A stretch of DNA of 64,000 nt, taken from assembly GCF_003130795.1 (NCBI RefSeq), contig NZ_CP029356.1, positions 124,001 through 188,000 of the forward strand, read 5' to 3'. The DNA comes from Azospirillum thermophilum. Lineage in GTDB: Bacteria > Pseudomonadota > Alphaproteobacteria > Azospirillales > Azospirillaceae. Position 1 is the first letter of the stretch, and the number at the start of each line of letters is the position of its first letter. Shown piece after piece: positions 17,844 through 27,198 of this stretch. A model generated the notes under the pieces. That model worked only from the letters and a program-made list of their open reading frames with translations. It had not been told where the DNA came from and did not search any database. The position numbers and the translations under genes were made by a program.

Positions 17844-18255
17844 GACCGCTCCTCCAGAGGGATGGCGCCAGAGGGAATGCACAGCAACGTTGCATAGTAA
17901 AGTTACGGCAAGGTTTCAGTCACCGTTTTCCGACATGCCCTGTCGGATGACACCGCCCGGCGGTGCCGTTCCGGCTCCCGTCCCGCGATCCACCGACGGA
18001 TGGTCGGATACAAGCCCGAAAGAAGGATTGCAAATCCCGGAATCGGCCGCGCCGATACCGATAGTCATAGGCGAAGTTCATGCGACGGCTCTGTACGGTA
18101 CCAACAAAGGCAAGGACTGCGGTGCAGCGGAACCGCCCGGCATGAAGACCGTTGTTGAGGGTCGGCTGTGCTGTTTTTCCTTCCATTCCCCCATTTCCAA
18201 CCGCCGCCTGAGGTATCTTCCCCGCCTCTTGCGTCGAACGATCATCGGAGCGCGC
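17844..18255. other. Intergenic region between divergent carboxypeptidase and glycosyltransferase genes
   Basis: About 410 bp. A GCAACGTTGC palindrome lies at 17884-17893, about 40 bp upstream of the carboxypeptidase start. ORFs crossing the region have no recognisable family content. The glycosyltransferase frame is open through here, but its conserved part begins only after 18256. Confidence 0.55.
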
Positions 18256-19422
18256 ATGGAATACGCAGACAAGAGCGAGGTGCTTCCCATCGAGGGATCG
18301 CCGCCCCCGTCCGGCCGTACCCGGCGTCCCAGCGACTTCATCTGCTTCTCGCATCTGCGATGGGGCTTCGTGCATCAGCGTCCGCAACATTTGATGGAAC
18401 GCTTCGCCCGGGAGTTCCGCCTGTTCTATGTCGAGGAACCCGTCGAGGCCGACATCGACGAGCCGGGGATGGTGGTCTATGACGGGTCGGCGGGCATCAG
18501 GCTGCTGGTGCCGCAGCTCCCGCGCGGGATGAGCGGCCGGGAGGCGGAGGTGGCGCAGCGCCGGGTGCTGGAGCGCAAATTCGCCGAACTGGGCATCCGC
18601 AACCCCGTGCTGTGGTACTACAATCCGATGGCGCCGCAGTTCGCCGACCATCTGGCGGCGGCGGCGGTGGTCTACGACTGCATGGACGAGCTGTCGGCCT
18701 TCCGCGGCGCCCCGCCCGAGCTGGTGGAGCGCGAGCGCGGGCTTCTGCAGCGCGCGGACGTCGTCTTCACCGGCGGCTACAGCCTCTACGAGGCGAAGCG
18801 CGACCGCCACCCGAACGTCCATCCCTTCCCCAGCAGCGTCGACGTCAAGCACTTCGCCGCGGCGCGCGACGGCCGCGAGCCGGCCGACCAGGCGGATCTG
18901 CCTCGGCCGCGTCTCGGCTTCTACGGCGTGATCGACGAGAGGCTGGACCTGGAACTGCTGGACGCCGCCGCGCGTCTGCGGCCGGACTGGCAGTTCGTCA
19001 TCCTGGGGCCGGTGGTGAAGATCGACCCCGCCGCCCTGCCGCAGGCGCCGAACATCAGCTATCCCGGCATGCGCGGCTATGGCGAGCTGCCCGCCTATCT
19101 CGCCGGCTGGGACGTGGCGCTGATGCCCTTCGCGCTCAACGAGTCCACCCGCTTCATCAGCCCGACCAAGACGCCGGAGTATCTGGCGGCGGGCTGCCCG
19201 GTCGTCTCCACCCCGATCACCGACGTGGTGCGGACCTACGGCGACAGCGGGCTGGTGTGGATCGCCGACACGCCGGAGGCCTTCGTCGCCGCCTGCGAAG
19301 AGGCCCTGAAGGTCGACCGCCATGCGCCGGACTGGCTCGGCGCCATCGACCGCGTCCTGGGCGACATGTCCTGGGACACCACCTGGGGCCGCATGAAGAC
19401 CCTGGTCGACAGCGCCTGCTGA
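18256..19422 (+). CDS. Glycosyltransferase family 1 / GT-B fold protein
   Basis: Predicted cytoplasmic GT-B glycosyltransferase of 388 residues. The N-terminal domain opens FICFSHLRWGFVHQRPQHLM, a start seen in GT4-like enzymes of polysaccharide loci. VVYDCMDELSAF and DVVFTGGYSLYEAK close the acceptor-side domain. The C-terminal donor domain has RLGFYGVIDERLD, LPAYLAGWDVALMPF, and the E-x7-E-like stretch [21 protein letters not shown]. The ATG at 18256 lies just before the conserved part; the same frame runs about 590 bp further upstream with no domain. It begins the glycan locus ending near 36.4 kb and is co-oriented with the GH1-RmlD fusion. Donor sugar is unknown. Confidence 0.85.
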   Translation: MEYADKSEVLPIEGSPPPSGRTRRPSDFICFSHLRWGFVHQRPQHLMERFAREFRLFYVEEPVEADIDEPGMVVYDGSAGIRLLVPQLPRGMSGREAEVAQRRVLERKFAELGIRNPVLWYYNPMAPQFADHLAAAAVVYDCMDELSAFRGAPPELVERERGLLQRADVVFTGGYSLYEAKRDRHPNVHPFPSSVDVKHFAAARDGREPADQADLPRPRLGFYGVIDERLDLELLDAAARLRPDWQFVILGPVVKIDPAALPQAPNISYPGMRGYGELPAYLAGWDVALMPFALNESTRFISPTKTPEYLAAGCPVVSTPITDVVRTYGDSGLVWIADTPEAFVAACEEALKVDRHAPDWLGAIDRVLGDMSWDTTWGRMKTLVDSAC

Positions 19423-19537
19423 ACGGGACCGCCCGCAATACTCCGGTCCGCGGCGGCCGGCCGGTGGGGACGACCCCCGCCTGCCGGCGCCATGACCACG
19501 CGCCCGTTCCGCGCAAGGCGGACAGCAAGGGGAGCCG

Positions 19538-21820
19538 ATGCCTGACATCGAAATCTGGGGCGGTCTCGAATGCACGGTCGCGCGCATCCGGGACGCCTAC
19601 GTCGACCAGACCTTGCTGAACGGGCATGAGCATCGGCCGGAGGATCTGGACCGCTTCGCCTCGCTGGGGATCACGCGGCTGCGCTATCCGGTGCTGTGGG
19701 AGCGGGTGGCGCCGGACGGGTTCGACCGCGCCGACTGGCGCTGGACGGACGAGCGGCTGACCCGCCTGCGCGATCTCGGCATCAAGCCGATCGTCACGCT
19801 GGTCCACCATGGCAGCGGCCCGCGCAACACCAGCCTGCTGGACCCGGACTTCGCCACCGGCGTCGGCCGCTTCGCCGGAATGGTGGCCGGGCGCTACCCC
19901 TGGGTCGACGCCTACACGCCGGTGAACGAACCGCTGACCACCGCGCGGTTCAGCGGGCTCTACGGCCTGTGGTACCCGCATCTGCGGGACGAGGCGGCCT
20001 TCCTGCGCATGCTGGTGACCGAGACGCGGGCGACGCGGTTGGCCATGGCGGCGATCCGCCGGGTCAACCCGGACGCCCTGCTGATCCAGACCGAGGATCT
20101 GGCGAAGATCCACGCGACCCCGCCGCTGGCCGCCGCCGCGGAGATGCAGAACCAGCGACGCTGGCTGAGCCTGGACCTGCTGACCGGGCGCGTCACGCCG
20201 GACCATCCGTTCTGGCCGCGGTTGCGCGATGCCGGGCTGGCCGAGGAGATCGCCGGCTTCGTCGCGGATCCCTGCCCGCCGGACATCATCGGCTTCAACC
20301 ACTACCTGTCGAGCGAACGCTGCCTCGACCACCGGGTCCACCGCTACCGCGGTCTCGGCCGGTCGCGCGACGGCAGCAACGGCCACATCGACGTCGAGGC
20401 CGTCTCGCTGATGGCGGAAGGGCCGACCGGCCCCGGCGGGCTGCTGCGAGAGGCCTGGGAGCGCTACCGCCTGCCGATGGCGGTGACGGAGGTGCACAAC
20501 GGCTCGACCCGCGAGGACCAGCTCCGCTGGCTGTACGAGGTCTGGCAGGACGCCCGGTCGCTCGCCGCGGAGGGGGTGGATTTGCGGGCCGTCACGGTGT
20601 GGTCGCTGCTGGGCAGCTACGACTGGGACCAGTTGCTGACGCGCTGCGTCGGCTATTACGAGGCCGGGCCGTTCGACGTGCGGGCGCCGGTGCCGCGCGA
20701 GACGGCGCTGGCCCGCATGGTCCGCCGGATGGCGGACGGCGGTGCGGTCGATCATCCGGTGCTGGACGGCCCCGGACGCTGGCACCGTGCCGACCGGTTC
20801 CGCTGGCGCCCGGTGCGCTGCCGCCCGGACGTGCCGGACCGCCCCATCCCCTCCTGGCACCGCAGGCCGGAGGACGCGCGGCGGCTGCTGATCGTCGGCG
20901 CGACGGGAACGCTGGGCCGCGCCTTCGCCCGGGTCGCGGCCCGGCGCGGCCTCGCCCACCATCCGGCGGGCCGCGGCGAGGTGGACATCGCCGACCCGGC
21001 CTCGGTACAGGCGGCGCTGCTCCGCCACCGGCCCTGGGCGGTGATCAACGCCGCCGGCTTCGTCCGGGTGGACGAGGCGGAGGCGGACGGCCGGCGCTGC
21101 CGGCGCGAGAACGCCGAGGGGCCGGCCGTGCTGGCCGCCGCCTGCGCCGCGGCGGGCATCCCGCTGGTCGGCTTCTCCTCCGACCTCGTGTTCGACGGGA
21201 CGAAGCGGGCGTCCTATGTGGAGGAAGACGCGGTTTGTCCGCTGAACGTCTATGGCGAGACGAAGGTCGCGGCCGAGCGGGCCATCGCGGCGACGGAGCG
21301 CGGGCTGGTCGTCCGCACCGGCGCCTTCTTCGGTCCCTGGGACGATCACAACTTCATCACCACCGCGCTCCGCCGGATGGAGCAGGGTCTGCCCGTCGCC
21401 GCGGCGGAGGACGTCACCGTCTCCCCCACCTATGTGCCCGATCTGGTCAACACGGTGCTGGAGCTGCTGATCGACGGCGAGCGGGGGATCTGGCACCTCG
21501 CCAGCGCCGGGGCCGTCACCTGGGCCGAACTGGCGCGGGAGGCGGCGCGGCGGGCCGGGCTGGATGCCGGGCTGGTCCGCGCGCTGCCGGGGGAGGAGCT
21601 GGGCTGGGCGGCGCGGCGGCCGCGCTACAGCGTGCTGGGCAGCGGGCGCGCGTCGCTGATGCCGCCGCTCGACGACGCGCTGGGCGCCTTCTTCCACGCA
21701 TGGCGGGAGGAACGGCGGCGGAGCGCCGCGCCGGCCTCCGCCGTGCTGCCGCCGCCGGGACCGGAGACCCGCTCGGCCCCGACGCCGTCGGTGTCGCCGG
21801 CCTGCGACGCGGCGGAGTGA
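19538..21820 (+). CDS. Fusion protein: GH1-like glycosidase domain + RmlD-like (dTDP-4-dehydrorhamnose reductase) domain, copy 1
   Basis: Two-domain protein of 760 residues. Residues about 1-420 resemble family 1 glycosidases: TPVNEPLTTARF with the acid/base Glu131, and TEVHNG with the candidate nucleophile Glu318. From about 448 a Rossmann SDR/RmlD-like domain follows: GATGTLG (GxxGxxG), VINAAGFVRVDEAE, SSDLVFDGTK, the catalytic YxxxK as Tyr572-Gly-Glu-Thr-Lys576, then SPTYVPDLVNTVLELLIDGERG. No signal peptide, so cytoplasmic. A second copy lies on the other strand at 24928. The fusion suggests that a glycosidic bond and a keto-sugar nucleotide are handled by one protein, or that the GH1 part is a lectin or transferase; the reaction is unknown. 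Confidence 0.85.
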   Translation: MPDIEIWGGLECTVARIRDAYVDQTLLNGHEHRPEDLDRFASLGITRLRYPVLWERVAPDGFDRADWRWTDERLTRLRDLGIKPIVTLVHHGSGPRNTSLLDPDFATGVGRFAGMVAGRYPWVDAYTPVNEPLTTARFSGLYGLWYPHLRDEAAFLRMLVTETRATRLAMAAIRRVNPDALLIQTEDLAKIHATPPLAAAAEMQNQRRWLSLDLLTGRVTPDHPFWPRLRDAGLAEEIAGFVADPCPPDIIGFNHYLSSERCLDHRVHRYRGLGRSRDGSNGHIDVEAVSLMAEGPTGPGGLLREAWERYRLPMAVTEVHNGSTREDQLRWLYEVWQDARSLAAEGVDLRAVTVWSLLGSYDWDQLLTRCVGYYEAGPFDVRAPVPRETALARMVRRMADGGAVDHPVLDGPGRWHRADRFRWRPVRCRPDVPDRPIPSWHRRPEDARRLLIVGATGTLGRAFARVAARRGLAHHPAGRGEVDIADPASVQAALLRHRPWAVINAAGFVRVDEAEADGRRCRRENAEGPAVLAAACAAAGIPLVGFSSDLVFDGTKRASYVEEDAVCPLNVYGETKVAAERAIAATERGLVVRTGAFFGPWDDHNFITTALRRMEQGLPVAAAEDVTVSPTYVPDLVNTVLELLIDGERGIWHLASAGAVTWAELAREAARRAGLDAGLVRALPGEELGWAARRPRYSVLGSGRASLMPPLDDALGAFFHAWREERRRSAAPASAVLPPPGPETRSAPTPSVSPACDAAE

Positions 21821-21924
21821 CTTTCCCCGGACATATCTTGCGTGGGCTTGGCCATACACCGGCCGTTAACCATAATTCGCAATGATGCCCCGGCAAGAAA
21901 AACGCCGGAAAAACAAGGTGCGTC

Positions 21925-22053
21925 ATGCGGATCGCTCTCCTGATCTTCGTCCTTCTGGCCGGGCTCGGCATTGCCGCGGGCAACCTGCTGCAGGGCCGGG
22001 AGCCGGCCGGCCCCTCGACCCTGACGCTCACGCGGTCGTCCGACATGCTATGA
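21925..22053 (+). CDS. Small membrane or secreted peptide (42 aa)
   Basis: ATG at 21925 with AAGGTG 5 bp upstream encodes 42 residues: a hydrophobic N-terminal helix (MRIALLIFVLLAGLGIAAG) followed by a polar tail (NLLQGREPAGPSTLTLTRSS). This looks like a single-pass small membrane protein or a short exported peptide. It is co-oriented with the fusion gene, and its stop overlaps the end of the convergent MFS gene by 6 bp. No family is recognised, and codon-level evidence is limited by length. Confidence 0.45.
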   Translation: MRIALLIFVLLAGLGIAAGNLLQGREPAGPSTLTLTRSSDML

Positions 22054-23541
22054 CGGGGAGCCGGCGGCGCCCGGCTCCTCCGGCTTGCGGTCGACCAGCC
22101 GGCCGAAGGGGAAGGTCGTCGCCAGACGCAGCCCGCCCACCGAGGACAGGCTGCGCATGCTGCGCCTGACCTCCAGCGCGAAGAGCTGGACCACCCGGCG
22201 CTCGCTGACCTCCTCCTCCTCGCGGACCAGCGTCAGGGCATGCAGCGCGTAGAGCCCGACCGCGAAGGAGAAGGCGAAGAAGAACTCCCACCGGCGCAGC
22301 CGCATGGCGAGCGCCTCGGCCTCCACCCCCGGGGCCGCCCAGTGGATGACCACCGACAGCTCCCGCGCGCCGAACCAGTCGGCGAAAAGGCCGCTGACGA
22401 TCGGCGCGATGCCGGCGGCCAGCGAGCCGAACAGGCTGACCGAGGCGAGATAGGCCGTCCCCTGCCCCTCCGGCGCCAGCTTCAGGCCGATGTTGCCGGT
22501 GGCGAGCCCGATGCCGCCGGTGGCGGCCCCCATCACGGCATGGATCAGCGCCAGCAGGGGCAGCGTCAGCATGTGGCGCTCCGGCAGGGCGGTGAAGGGC
22601 AGCGCCAGGACGCAGCCGAGGAAGACCGGGGCCGCCAGCGCCAGGATCGCCTTGTTCGACAGCCGGTCCGACAGCCGCCCCCACTGCCGCAGCGTGATCG
22701 CGTTCGCCGTCTGGCTGATCGCCCAGAGGATCACCACCACCCCCAGGTCGAATTCGAGCTGGAGCAGCAGATAGGTGGTGAGGAACGGGGCGGACAGGTT
22801 CACCGCGAAGTTCCAGCTCGTCATGAAGATGATGAGCCGGCGGAAGTTGGTGTCGTGCAGCGGCACCCGCAGCATCGGCAGGAAGGGCTGGCGCTCGTAG
22901 CTGCCGCGCATCACCGGCTCCGGCACCCGGGTCAGCCAGTAGGAGCTGACGAAGCCGGCGAGACCGGCGACGGCGAAGACCAGGGAATAGCTGTAGATCT
23001 TCTCGCCGAAGGGCCAATGGTCCACCAGCAGCCCGCCGGCGAGCCCGGTCACCAGCGCCAGCGTCGTCGCCCAGAACAGGCGGCGGGCGAAGAACTGGCC
23101 CAGCCCCTCCCTGGGCAGCAGGTCGTGCATCCAGGAGTTCCAGGAACAGGCGCTGACGGCGCCCAGCACCGCGACCGCCATCTGCCCGAGGATCAGCAGC
23201 CCCAGCGCGGTCGGGCGGTCCTCCAGGAAGGGCAGCAGCGCGCAGGCCAGGATGACGATGCGGGCGAGCGTGATGGCGATGACGGAGATCTTGCGCCTCT
23301 GCCGCACCCGCTGCACGAGCCCGATCGCCGGGATCTGCGCGAGCTGGCCGAAGAAGGGGATGGCGGCCAGCGCCCCGATGGCGAGCGGCCCGGCGTCCAG
23401 CGCCAGGGCGAAGCCCACCAGGATGATCCCGCCGGACAGGGCGCCGACGACATTCGCCCAGGCTCCGTCATAGACGAGGGCGCGCTTGCCCTGCTCGACG
23501 TCGGACGGGGTGACCAGGGGGTCGGGAGCGAGCGACTTCAT
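22048..23541 (-). CDS. MFS transporter
   Basis: Major facilitator of 497 residues with about 12 hydrophobic segments, beginning in VVGALSGGIILVGFALALD and ending before a cytoplasmic Arg/Glu-rich tail (REEEEVSERR). The loop after the second helix has VQRVRQRRKISV, the place of the MFS motif A. VSACSWNSWMHDLLPREGLG and SSYWLTRVPEP are in the middle. ATG 23541 is chosen because MKSLAPDPLVTPSDVEQGKRALVYDGAW precedes the first helix at the usual distance. The same-strand gene upstream encodes an ABC-type transmembrane protein. Context suggests glycan or sugar movement; the substrate is not known. Confidence 0.85.
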   Translation of the reverse strand: MKSLAPDPLVTPSDVEQGKRALVYDGAWANVVGALSGGIILVGFALALDAGPLAIGALAAIPFFGQLAQIPAIGLVQRVRQRRKISVIAITLARIVILACALLPFLEDRPTALGLLILGQMAVAVLGAVSACSWNSWMHDLLPREGLGQFFARRLFWATTLALVTGLAGGLLVDHWPFGEKIYSYSLVFAVAGLAGFVSSYWLTRVPEPVMRGSYERQPFLPMLRVPLHDTNFRRLIIFMTSWNFAVNLSAPFLTTYLLLQLEFDLGVVVILWAISQTANAITLRQWGRLSDRLSNKAILALAAPVFLGCVLALPFTALPERHMLTLPLLALIHAVMGAATGGIGLATGNIGLKLAPEGQGTAYLASVSLFGSLAAGIAPIVSGLFADWFGARELSVVIHWAAPGVEAEALAMRLRRWEFFFAFSFAVGLYALHALTLVREEEEVSERRVVQLFALEVRRSMRSLSSVGGLRLATTFPFGRLVDRKPEEPGAAGSPS

Positions 23542-23636
23542 GTGCGGGAACGCCGGCTGTTGCGTGGCGTAAGCACTTCGATCCGCGGCGGCGGGAAGTC
23601 CACTCCTCAACCTGAGTATGCCGTTCGCGCCGGAGC

Positions 23637-24689
23637 CTACTCCGCGGCGACCGCCAGCGCCGGCACCGGGCAGGGCACCGCATCCTCAGCGCCCGCCGCA
23701 GCCCCGCCGGCCGCCGCTTCGTCGTCCGGCGGACCATAGGCGTCGAGTTCGGCGAAGAAGGCCTTGATGGCGGGGATCGTCTCCATCCACTGCCTCTGCA
23801 GCTCGATCCCGGCGCCGACGCAGTTCATCAGGTAGGTCGACCAGCTCAGCGAGGCGAGGAAGTAGCCGAGCGAATAGACCCCGCTGTCGACATACCAGGC
23901 GCCGACCCCCCAACTGCACAGGTTGGTCACGTTGACGATCAGGCCACGGCCGAAGTTGAAGGCGAGGAAGCGCCGCCCGGTGAGGGCGCCGAAGCCGGCG
24001 AAGGCGGCGTAGCGCTCGTCATAGTCGGCGACCGCCTGCCGCTCCTTGCTCTCGACGATCAGGCCGAGCAGGTTGCGGAAGACATGGGTGTGGACCCGCT
24101 GCCGCTCGTAGTCGAGTTCCTGCAGCCGGGTATAGAGCGGGCGCAGGACCTTGTTCAGGTAGACGGTCGCCAGGATGTCGAGCGTGCCGCCGACGATGGC
24201 GATCAGCCCGATCAGCGGGTACCACCAGAGCAGAAGCCCGAGCGTGACCAGACCCGGCAGGATCACCGGAATGGCGACGCGGACGACGGCATTGACGAAC
24301 TGCATCAGCACCAGTTCGCCCCGCTCGATCACCGCCTGCTGCATGGCGGTGTCCCGCCCCTCGGGCGACAGGCGGGGACGCAGGACCCGGTGCAGGACGC
24401 TGACGCCGAGATGGCGGGGGCCGTCATACTGGAAGCGGGCGAGGTCCACGCGGCCGGTCAGGTAGGGAAGGACGTTGCCGTGGCAGACCCAGAAGAGGAA
24501 GGCGGTGGCGGTCATCGCGTAGATGGCGTCGAGCGTCTGGCGCTGCGCCATGGCGTCGATGACCCGGCCGCCGAACAGGGGCACCAGAAGGTCGCCCGCC
24601 TTCTGCAGCATCATCAGAAGCGCGATCAGGGCGAGCTGACGCCAGAAGGGGCGGAACAGGCTCATCACTCGGCGGACGGTGGTCAGCAT
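23637..24689 (-). CDS. ABC-exporter-type transmembrane protein lacking the ATPase domain
   Basis: 350 residues that look like the transmembrane half of a type-I ABC exporter: VMSLFRPFWRQLALIALLMM at the start, then further hydrophobic helices, an intracellular loop LYTRLQELDYERQRVHTHVF, and IELQRQWMETIPAIKAFFAEL, which in complete exporters directly precedes the nucleotide-binding domain. Here the chain ends after an Ala/Pro-rich tail. No Walker A or LSGGQ motif follows, and the MFS gene starts 95 bp downstream, so no NBD exon was simply missed. It may pair with the complete exporter at 30376, or function without ATP hydrolysis. An ancient truncation is also possible. Confidence 0.8.
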   Translation of the reverse strand: MLTTVRRVMSLFRPFWRQLALIALLMMLQKAGDLLVPLFGGRVIDAMAQRQTLDAIYAMTATAFLFWVCHGNVLPYLTGRVDLARFQYDGPRHLGVSVLHRVLRPRLSPEGRDTAMQQAVIERGELVLMQFVNAVVRVAIPVILPGLVTLGLLLWWYPLIGLIAIVGGTLDILATVYLNKVLRPLYTRLQELDYERQRVHTHVFRNLLGLIVESKERQAVADYDERYAAFAGFGALTGRRFLAFNFGRGLIVNVTNLCSWGVGAWYVDSGVYSLGYFLASLSWSTYLMNCVGAGIELQRQWMETIPAIKAFFAELDAYGPPDDEAAAGGAAAGAEDAVPCPVPALAVAAE

Positions 24690-24927
24690 GACGGTCCCTG
24701 CAATGGCTGCGCATGTCTCTTGCCCGCCAGACTGGCTACCGACCCTTAAGTGAATGTGAAGTTGGGGAAAAGTCCCAGAAATACCCCACCTGTCGGATTA
24801 GACCTTCTATCCTTTATTGCGGAACATCGGGCCAGGAACTTTCTCCGCTGCGGAAATAGACTTATCACGCGGCGCACTTCTCATCCGACTGCTGCCGGGT
24901 CCACCGACGGTCGCGTCTCCCGCCGCG

Positions 24928-27198
24928 TCAGACAGCCGATACCGCCTCCGGCACGCAGACCTCCGCCGCGTCGTGCGGCACGGGTCCGCGGGCGGCGAGG
25001 AAGCGGTGCAGGGCATGCTCGACGGAGGGCAGCCCCGCCCCGCGGGCGGAGGCGAGGACGCTGTAGGCCGGCCGCCGGGCGACCCAGCCGAGATCGGCGG
25101 CAGGCACGCCGAGCACCCGGTCGGGGTTCAGCCCGGCGCCGCGCACCGCGGCACGGGCGAATTCGGCCCAGGTGACGGCGCCGCCGTTGGCGAGGTGCCA
25201 GATCCCGCGCTCCCCGTCGATCAGCAGGTCGAGCGCGACGTTGACGAGGTCCGGCAGGTAGGTCGGCGAGACGGTGACGTCGCAGGCCGCCGAGAAGAAG
25301 CGGCCGCCGGCGACGGTACGGATGGCGCGGGCGGCGGGGCTGCGGTCGTCCCACGGGCCGAACAGGGCGCCGCTGCGGACCATCAGCGCGGCCGGACAGC
25401 GGTCGAGAACCGCCAGTTCGGCCTCCCGCTTGCTGCGCCCGTAGCCGTTGAGCGGGCGGGCGTCGTCCTGCTCCCGATAGGGCGTCCGCTTCTCCCCGTC
25501 GAACACCAGATGGGTGGAGAAGCCCAGCAGGGGCAGGCCCGCCGCGGCACAGGCACCGGCAAGGATGCTCGCGGCGCGGACGTTGTCGCGCTGCGCCCGG
25601 GCGGGACACAGTTCGGCCTCGTCGACGCGGGCCAGTCCGGCAGCGTTGACCACGGCCCAGGGGCGCATGCGCTCCAGCACCTCCGCCACGGCGCCGGCAT
25701 CGGTCAGGTCCAGCTCGGCCCGCGTCAGCCGCACATGGGGCAGACCGCGCACCATGCACAGCCGCGCCACGGCCTCGGCCAGGGTGCCGCCGCCCCCGGC
25801 GATCAGCAGGCGGCGCGGCGCGGCATCCGGCGGGGTCCAGCCATTGCGGGTGATGACGTAGGGGGAACTGCGCACGGGCGCCCAGTGGAAACGGTCCTCG
25901 CGCCGCCACCAGCCCGGCCCGTCGAAGACCGGATGGTCCGCATCGCCCGTCCGCGCCAGATCGCGCAGCAGCCCGGCCAGCGCGGTCGGGCGGATCCGCG
26001 GCCCGCGCACGTCGAACACGCCGGACTCGTAGAACCCGTCGCGGCGGGTCATCAGGCTGTTCCAGTCATAGCTGCCGAGAAGCGCCCAGGCCGTCACCGC
26101 CCGGACATCCACCCCCCGTTCCCGCAGACGCCGCGCGCCGTCCCAGGCTTCCTTGACCCAGCGGAGCTGCTCCTCCCGGCTGGAGCCGTTGTGGACCTCG
26201 GTGGCGGCGACGGGCAGGCGGTAGCGGGTCCAGGCCTCCTCCATCAGCGTCTCCAACCCGTCGACCCCCTCGGCCAGGACGCGGACGGCCTCCAGGTCGA
26301 CGTGGCGCTCGCCGCCCTCCGCCGTCGGCCGAACGCCGGGATACCGGCGCACCCGCTCGTCGAGGAAGCGTTCGCTGGTCAGGTAATGGTCGATGCCCAG
26401 GATGTCCGGCGGGCAGGGATCGGCGGCCAGCTCGTCCAGATCGCGCTCCAGACCGGCCTCGGCCAGCCAGGAGCGCAGCGGATGGTCGCGGCCGACGCGG
26501 CCGGCCAGCAGATCGAAGGTCAGCCAGCGCCGCTGGTTCTCGTGCTCCGCCTGCCGGGCCATGTGCGGCGTGCCGTGGACCTTGCCCGGATCCTCCGTCT
26601 GCACCAGCTTCGCCGCCGGGTTCACGGCGCGGATCGCCGCCATCGCCAGCCGGGTCGCCTGGATCTGGTTGACCAGGATGCGGCGGAAGACGCCCTGGTC
26701 GCGGGCATGCGGATGCCAGAATCCGTAGAGGGCGCAGAAACGCGCCGTCGTCAGCGGCTCGTTGATCGGGGTGTAAAGCTCCAGCCAGGGATAGCGGCGG
26801 GCGACCGCGGCGGCATAGGCGGCGAATTTCGCCGGAAAGTCCGGCCGCGTCAGATCCGTGCCGCGCGGCCCGTTGCCGTGATGCAGCAGCGTCGCGATCG
26901 GCTTGACCCCAAGATCGCGCAGCCGCCCCAGCCGTTCGTCCGTCCAGCGCCAGTCGGCGTCGCGCAGACCGCGCGGCGCCACCCGTTCCCACAGCACCGG
27001 ATAGCGGATCGCCCTGATCCCCAGCTCCGCGAAGGCGTCGAGGTCTCCCGGCCGGTCCTGGTGGCCGCTGAGCCGCGTCTGGTCGACGCCGCCGCCGCGC
27101 AGCCGGACGACCGAGCATTCCACACCACCCCACAGTTCCAGGGGCGGGCGCTCGGGCGTTGCCGGATGAGTCGGGACCGGCGTGGCGGCGACCGGCAT
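24928..27198 (-). CDS. Fusion protein: GH1-like glycosidase domain + RmlD-like domain, copy 2
   Basis: Paralogue of the protein at 19538, in convergent orientation; about 756 residues. The GH1-like part has TPINEPLTTARF with Glu147 and TEVHNG with the nucleophile candidate. The SDR part has GGGGTLAEAV, where the third glycine of the usual GxxGxxG is Ala. It also has VVNAAGLARVDEAE, GFSTHLVFDGEK, the YxxxK motif as NGYGRSK, and SPTYLPDLVNVALDLLIDGERG. The altered glycine loop may change cofactor binding relative to copy 1. The start is uncertain: ATG 27198 is used, but a GTG at 27354 is in frame; the residues between are low complexity (repeats of PVAA). Confidence 0.82.
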   Translation of the reverse strand: MPVAATPVPTHPATPERPPLELWGGVECSVVRLRGGGVDQTRLSGHQDRPGDLDAFAELGIRAIRYPVLWERVAPRGLRDADWRWTDERLGRLRDLGVKPIATLLHHGNGPRGTDLTRPDFPAKFAAYAAAVARRYPWLELYTPINEPLTTARFCALYGFWHPHARDQGVFRRILVNQIQATRLAMAAIRAVNPAAKLVQTEDPGKVHGTPHMARQAEHENQRRWLTFDLLAGRVGRDHPLRSWLAEAGLERDLDELAADPCPPDILGIDHYLTSERFLDERVRRYPGVRPTAEGGERHVDLEAVRVLAEGVDGLETLMEEAWTRYRLPVAATEVHNGSSREEQLRWVKEAWDGARRLRERGVDVRAVTAWALLGSYDWNSLMTRRDGFYESGVFDVRGPRIRPTALAGLLRDLARTGDADHPVFDGPGWWRREDRFHWAPVRSSPYVITRNGWTPPDAAPRRLLIAGGGGTLAEAVARLCMVRGLPHVRLTRAELDLTDAGAVAEVLERMRPWAVVNAAGLARVDEAELCPARAQRDNVRAASILAGACAAAGLPLLGFSTHLVFDGEKRTPYREQDDARPLNGYGRSKREAELAVLDRCPAALMVRSGALFGPWDDRSPAARAIRTVAGGRFFSAACDVTVSPTYLPDLVNVALDLLIDGERGIWHLANGGAVTWAEFARAAVRGAGLNPDRVLGVPAADLGWVARRPAYSVLASARGAGLPSVEHALHRFLAARGPVPHDAAEVCVPEAVSAV

